Shown in pieces: positions 61,761 to 64,000 of a stretch of DNA of 64,000 nucleotides. The translations under genes and the position numbers were made by a program. Source of the DNA: Terrimesophilobacter sp038243605 (GTDB lineage: Bacteria > Actinomycetota > Actinomycetes > Actinomycetales > Microbacteriaceae); the NCBI GenBank assembly GCA_038243605.1, contig JBBSQX010000007.1, positions 1-64,000 of the forward strand. The letters run 5' to 3'. The notes beneath the pieces were generated by a model that worked only from the letters and a program-made list of their open reading frames with translations, was not told the origin of the DNA and made no database searches. Position 1 is the stretch's first letter; every line of letters begins with the position of its first letter.

Positions 61761-61783
61761 GTGCCCACATTTCACCCACACTT
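61761..61783 (+). repeat. Integrase-arm-like repeat, right end of the island
   Basis: GTGCCCACATTTCACCCACA plus CTT; same orientation as the left one, 18 of 23 bases shared. It lies 100 nt inside attR. Confidence 0.5.
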
Positions 61784-61883
61784 GGAGAGCATCGTGGTCA
61801 GCTCGCGGCATCGAGGTCGCGCCCAGTCACCAGTGTTTTGGCGGAGTCTCGGCGACTTCCCCATAGTTCCGTCGATACGACCT

Positions 61884-61933
61884 TTGACTACGGATCAATA
61901 GGCCGGGGGTTCAAATCCCTCCGGGCGCACCAA
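61884..61933 (+). repeat. Attachment site, right (attR): 50-bp tRNA-Arg 3' fragment
   Basis: Perfect copy of 56456-56505. It lacks the tRNA 5' half, so it is not a gene. After it, GGGTCTGATCAGCATTT resembles GGGCCTGACCAGCATTT after the intact tRNA at the left end. Confidence 0.92.
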
Positions 61934-62035
61934 TTAACACGGGTCTGATCAGCATTTAAGATCCCTGTGGCGACTATCCTTCAGGTGGCGTTGCAATCCC
62001 ACTAAGGGTCTACGCCACTATGTAAGGGAGAGCAC

Positions 62036-62488
62036 ATGCCTGCCAAACCACTCGAGTTCACCGTCACGGGAACCTCGGAATCGCCAACAAAGCTCGCAGT
62101 TTCTGCACGACAGTTTTCTTTCGTCATCGACGAGCCACCGAGCTTCGGGGGTGCCGACTCCGGCCCCAACCCGGTCGAGTACTCGTTGGCGTCCCTTGCT
62201 GGATGCTTGAACGTTGTCGTCCACCTGATCGCGAAGGAGCGTGGCGTTGAGGTTCGGTCATTGAAGCTGACCGTGAAGGGTGAACTTGATCCTTCGCGCC
62301 TCATGGCGCAGCCCACTGAGAACCGGGCCGGATTCCAGTCGGTGGAAGTGGTCGCCGACATGGATTCTGATGCCAGCGTCGAAGAGCTTGACGAGATCCT
62401 GCGCCTCTCGGCGACACGTTGTCCCGTCTCAGACAACATGAGTCACACCACGCCGGTCGTCGTGCGCCTGGCAGCTGCCGCTGAATAG
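62036..62488 (+). CDS. OsmC-family peroxiredoxin
   Basis: 150 residues. Redox pair Cys57 (LASLAGCLNVV) and Cys129 (RCPVSDN), typical of OsmC/Ohr/YhfA proteins that reduce organic hydroperoxides. It has GAEGGADSGPNP-like N-terminal logic (FGGADSGPNPVEYSLASLAGC). The type with a Cys-Pro-Val second site is closest to the YhfA/OsmC-like branch. AAGGGAGAG ribosome site before the ATG. It is the first host gene right of the island. Confidence 0.9.
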   Translation: MPAKPLEFTVTGTSESPTKLAVSARQFSFVIDEPPSFGGADSGPNPVEYSLASLAGCLNVVVHLIAKERGVEVRSLKLTVKGELDPSRLMAQPTENRAGFQSVEVVADMDSDASVEELDEILRLSATRCPVSDNMSHTTPVVVRLAAAAE

Positions 62489-62537
62489 CGAAAACGAGTA
62501 GCCGGCCCACGTGGCCGGAGATTGTCGCTCCTCGGCG

Positions 62538-62783
62538 TCACTTGGTCATGAACACCAGGGTGATGCCGGGGAGTATCTCGTTGTGGCCGGTGGTGGCAAA
62601 CCCTTCGCGCTCGTAGAGGCGGATGTTGCCCTCGCTGAGGTGCCCCGTGAAGATCTCAAAATGGTCGGCACCGAGTGCGGGCAGAAACGGGCCGCCATAC
62701 AGTTGCGCCTCGCTGGCGAATGCCGCGCGTTGAAGAGTTAGCACTTCTCCCGCGTCGCTGCTGCTCAGCTCGAACTCGTCCAC
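62538..62783 (-). pseudogene. GNAT acetyltransferase with an internal in-frame deletion
   Basis: 81 residues. The first 40 (SDAGEVLTLQRAAFASEAQLYG) match the start of a GNAT domain, and the last 40 (EIFTGHLSEGNIRLYEREGF) match its end. The central part with the acetyl-CoA-binding R-x-x-G-x-G/A loop is missing; the family is about 160-170 residues. The frame remains open across the join near residue 42. The GTG start is supported by TAGTCT at 6 nt. Probably not a working enzyme. Confidence 0.75.
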
Positions 62784-62789
62784 GCGCTG

Positions 62790-62795
62790 AGACTA
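62790..62795 (-). promoter_or_regulatory. -10 box of a leaderless promoter (truncated GNAT gene)
   Basis: TAGTCT on the minus strand, then 6 nt, then GTG at 62783. Confidence 0.45.
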
Positions 62796-62850
62796 TGACC
62801 ACGACCTCTCGCGCTGAGTTGCTACTCGCGAAGTACCGCACTCGAGCTCG

Positions 62851-64000
62851 TTACGCGAGGTCGAGCGCCGCCCGCACAATGCTGTCCGTGTCGATGCCGT
62901 GGTAGCGGTACACCGACTGCAGGTCGCCAGCCTGGCCGAACTTCGAGACTCCGAGGTTGCGGCTTGGCACCTGGTTGATGCCGGCCAGAAAAGCGAGGGT
63001 GTGCGGATGCCCGTCGAGCACGGTCACCATCGGCACGGCGCGCGCAGCAGGGAACACCTGGTCGATGATCCACGACGAGCCGTCACCCTGCCCGTTGCGC
63101 GACTGCAGTGCTTCATACAGCAGGCCTGGGCTGGTCACGCAGATTACGTCGGCGGCAATGCCCTGAGCGGCAAGGCGGTCGGCAGCATCGAGTGCCTCTG
63201 GCATGAGGGCGCCCATAGAGATGATGGCAACCTGCGCGTCATCCGCGGCACGCAGCACGTATCCACCAGCGATCACCTGGCGCCGACGGCGTTCGCGTGC
63301 GGCAGGGTCTTCTGGCATTTCGGCGAGCTTCTGGTCGATGGGGCGGGTGGAGAGGCGCAAGTACGCGGACTTGCCGCCCGGCTTACCCATGTTGCCCATG
63401 CTTGCCAGCAGCGCCCACTCCGTGTCGACCACGAAGGCAGGTTCGTAGCTCGTGCACTCCGGCTGCTCAAGGCCGATCGACGGCGTCTTGATGGACTGGT
63501 GCGCCCCGCCCTCTGGGGCGAGCGTGACACCGGATGGCGTTCCCACGAGAATCGACTGCCCGCCCGCATACATGCCGTACGACCACGGCTCGAGGGCGCG
63601 CTCCACGAAGGGGTCATAGATGGTGCCGATGGGGATGAGCGTTTCGCCCCAGCGACTCCACGTTGTGCCGAGCTCGCCGAGCAGACACACGAGGTTCACT
63701 TCGGCGATGCCAAGCTCGATGTGCTGGCCGGATGGCTTCTCTCGCCAGTGCAGAACCGTCTCGCGGTCGTCGTCAAACCAGTTGTGCTTCTCCTCGGTGG
63801 ACCACACCCCCACCTTGTTGATCCACCCGGCGAGGTTCGTGCTGGAGCTCACATCCGGGCTCACTGTCACGACGCGACGGGCGACATCCGGCGCGGCACG
63901 CGTGAGCTCGACGAGGGTGCGGCCAACGGCGGCCTGAGTTGTCGCGATGCCTTTCGGGGTGTAACCAAGATCTTCGGGCACGGATGGCGGCACGAGTGCG
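62851..64000 (-). CDS. Transketolase / pyruvate dehydrogenase E1-like protein, C-terminal part (partial)
   Basis: About 383 residues are visible; the gene runs past the window end and the frame stays open. Contains the pyrimidine-binding and C-terminal domains of a thiamin-diphosphate enzyme: QHIELGIAEVNLVCLLGELG (with the cofactor Glu), LVGTPSGVTLAPEGGAHQSI, FVVDTEWALLASM, and a transketolase C-domain ending. Fits the actinobacterial transketolase-like TK C-terminal family, related to homodimeric PDH E1; the reaction cannot be fixed from this half. The GTG near 63993 is internal, not the true start. Confidence 0.85.
   Translation of the reverse strand, partial: ALVPPSVPEDLGYTPKGIATTQAAVGRTLVELTRAAPDVARRVVTVSPDVSSSTNLAGWINKVGVWSTEEKHNWFDDDRETVLHWREKPSGQHIELGIAEVNLVCLLGELGTTWSRWGETLIPIGTIYDPFVERALEPWSYGMYAGGQSILVGTPSGVTLAPEGGAHQSIKTPSIGLEQPECTSYEPAFVVDTEWALLASMGNMGKPGGKSAYLRLSTRPIDQKLAEMPEDPAARERRRRQVIAGGYVLRAADDAQVAIISMGALMPEALDAADRLAAQGIAADVICVTSPGLLYEALQSRNGQGDGSSWIIDQVFPAARAVPMVTVLDGHPHTLAFLAGINQVPSRNLGVSKFGQAGDLQSVYRYHGIDTDSIVRAALDLA

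Larger units (their letters stand above)
56506..61883. mobile_element. Integrated genomic island at tRNA-Arg (5.4 kb, no integrase)
   Basis: Bounded by the perfect 50-bp direct repeats. It contains an Abi-like gene and a 1320-residue HTH/nuclease-like protein, both on the minus strand. No integrase, excisionase or replication gene is visible; only a possible integrase remnant near the tRNA could be argued and is not convincing. Integrase-arm-like repeats are present inside both ends. It is either a decayed element or a satellite mobilised in trans. Confidence 0.85.
61556..61883. other. Right arm of the island, non-coding
   Basis: About 330 bases between the giant gene and attR. It contains the promoter of the giant gene and the second arm-like repeat. 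A plus-strand open frame here has no recognisable motif and ends in the att repeat. Confidence 0.5.

Noticed and set aside
61575..61901. Plus-strand ORF in the right island arm
   Set aside because: No recognisable domain, overlaps the promoter of the giant gene and runs into the att repeat.
61884..61933. Second tRNA-Arg gene
   Set aside because: Only the 3' half is present; no acceptor 5' strand or D arm. It is the attachment-site duplicate.

Overview
The window looks like chromosomal DNA of a high-GC Gram-positive actinobacterium, most likely a member of the Microbacteriaceae (order Micrococcales). This is inferred from the ftsH-folE-folP-folB-folK-DUF3180-PH-PH-DUF2520-panC-lysS order, a ClpC1-type Clp ATPase, DUF222/HNH and DUF2520 genes, high GC codon use, and many genes whose start codon lies 6-7 nt after a TAnnnT -10 box (leaderless genes). 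No species is named.

Layout. 1-4.6 kb: the end of an IS30-type element that has cut hsdS, then an intact type I restriction gene hsdR and an unknown gene. 4.8-9.7 kb: single genes (glutathionyl-hydroquinone-reductase-like GST, EI24 membrane protein, EEP phosphatase, GNAT, histidine phosphatase, HAD). 10-22.4 kb: DUF222/HNH, then the housekeeping run ftsH, folate genes, PH-domain membrane proteins, panC and lysS. 23.1-27.8 kb: a 1556-residue secreted nuclease/5'-nucleotidase. 27.8-30.5 kb: vapBC and a DUF2975/DUF2975/Xre operon. 30.8-37.4 kb: clpC, an M19 dipeptidase, an ArgA-like acetyltransferase and radA, separated by hairpin repeats. 37.5-44.4 kb: tRNA-Ser(CGA), a LysR regulator, a D-cysteine desulfhydrase-like PLP enzyme, a polar amino acid ABC transporter and an S9 peptidase. 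44.4-56.3 kb: a cell-envelope module (GT2-GtrA fusion, DUF2079, two-component system, GT39-like protein, MprF-like protein, esterase, secreted lysozyme-like protein, YihY). 56.4-61.9 kb: tRNA-Arg(ACG) and a 5.4-kb island bounded by a perfect 50-bp duplication of the tRNA 3' end. 62-64 kb: OsmC, a broken GNAT and the end of a transketolase/pyruvate-dehydrogenase-like gene.

Most notable points. (1) The tRNA-Arg island carries only an Abi/HEPN-type protein and a 1320-residue protein (excisionase-like HTH, restriction-endonuclease-like domain, STAND-like middle without a visible Walker A, long helical C-terminus). It has integrase-arm-like repeats at both ends but no integrase, so it is a candidate non-autonomous defence island. 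(2) Five 11-bp direct-repeat sites related to TTTCTTwG-nnn-TTTCTTwG lie just upstream of the envelope-module genes and of the response regulator gene itself, suggesting an unrecognised regulon. (3) Two copies of a double-hairpin element have compensatory stem changes. (4) Short tandem arrays (12-30 bp units) recur at gene boundaries and inside gene 5' ends. (5) Fifteen genes show the same leaderless promoter geometry, which also fixes several start codons.
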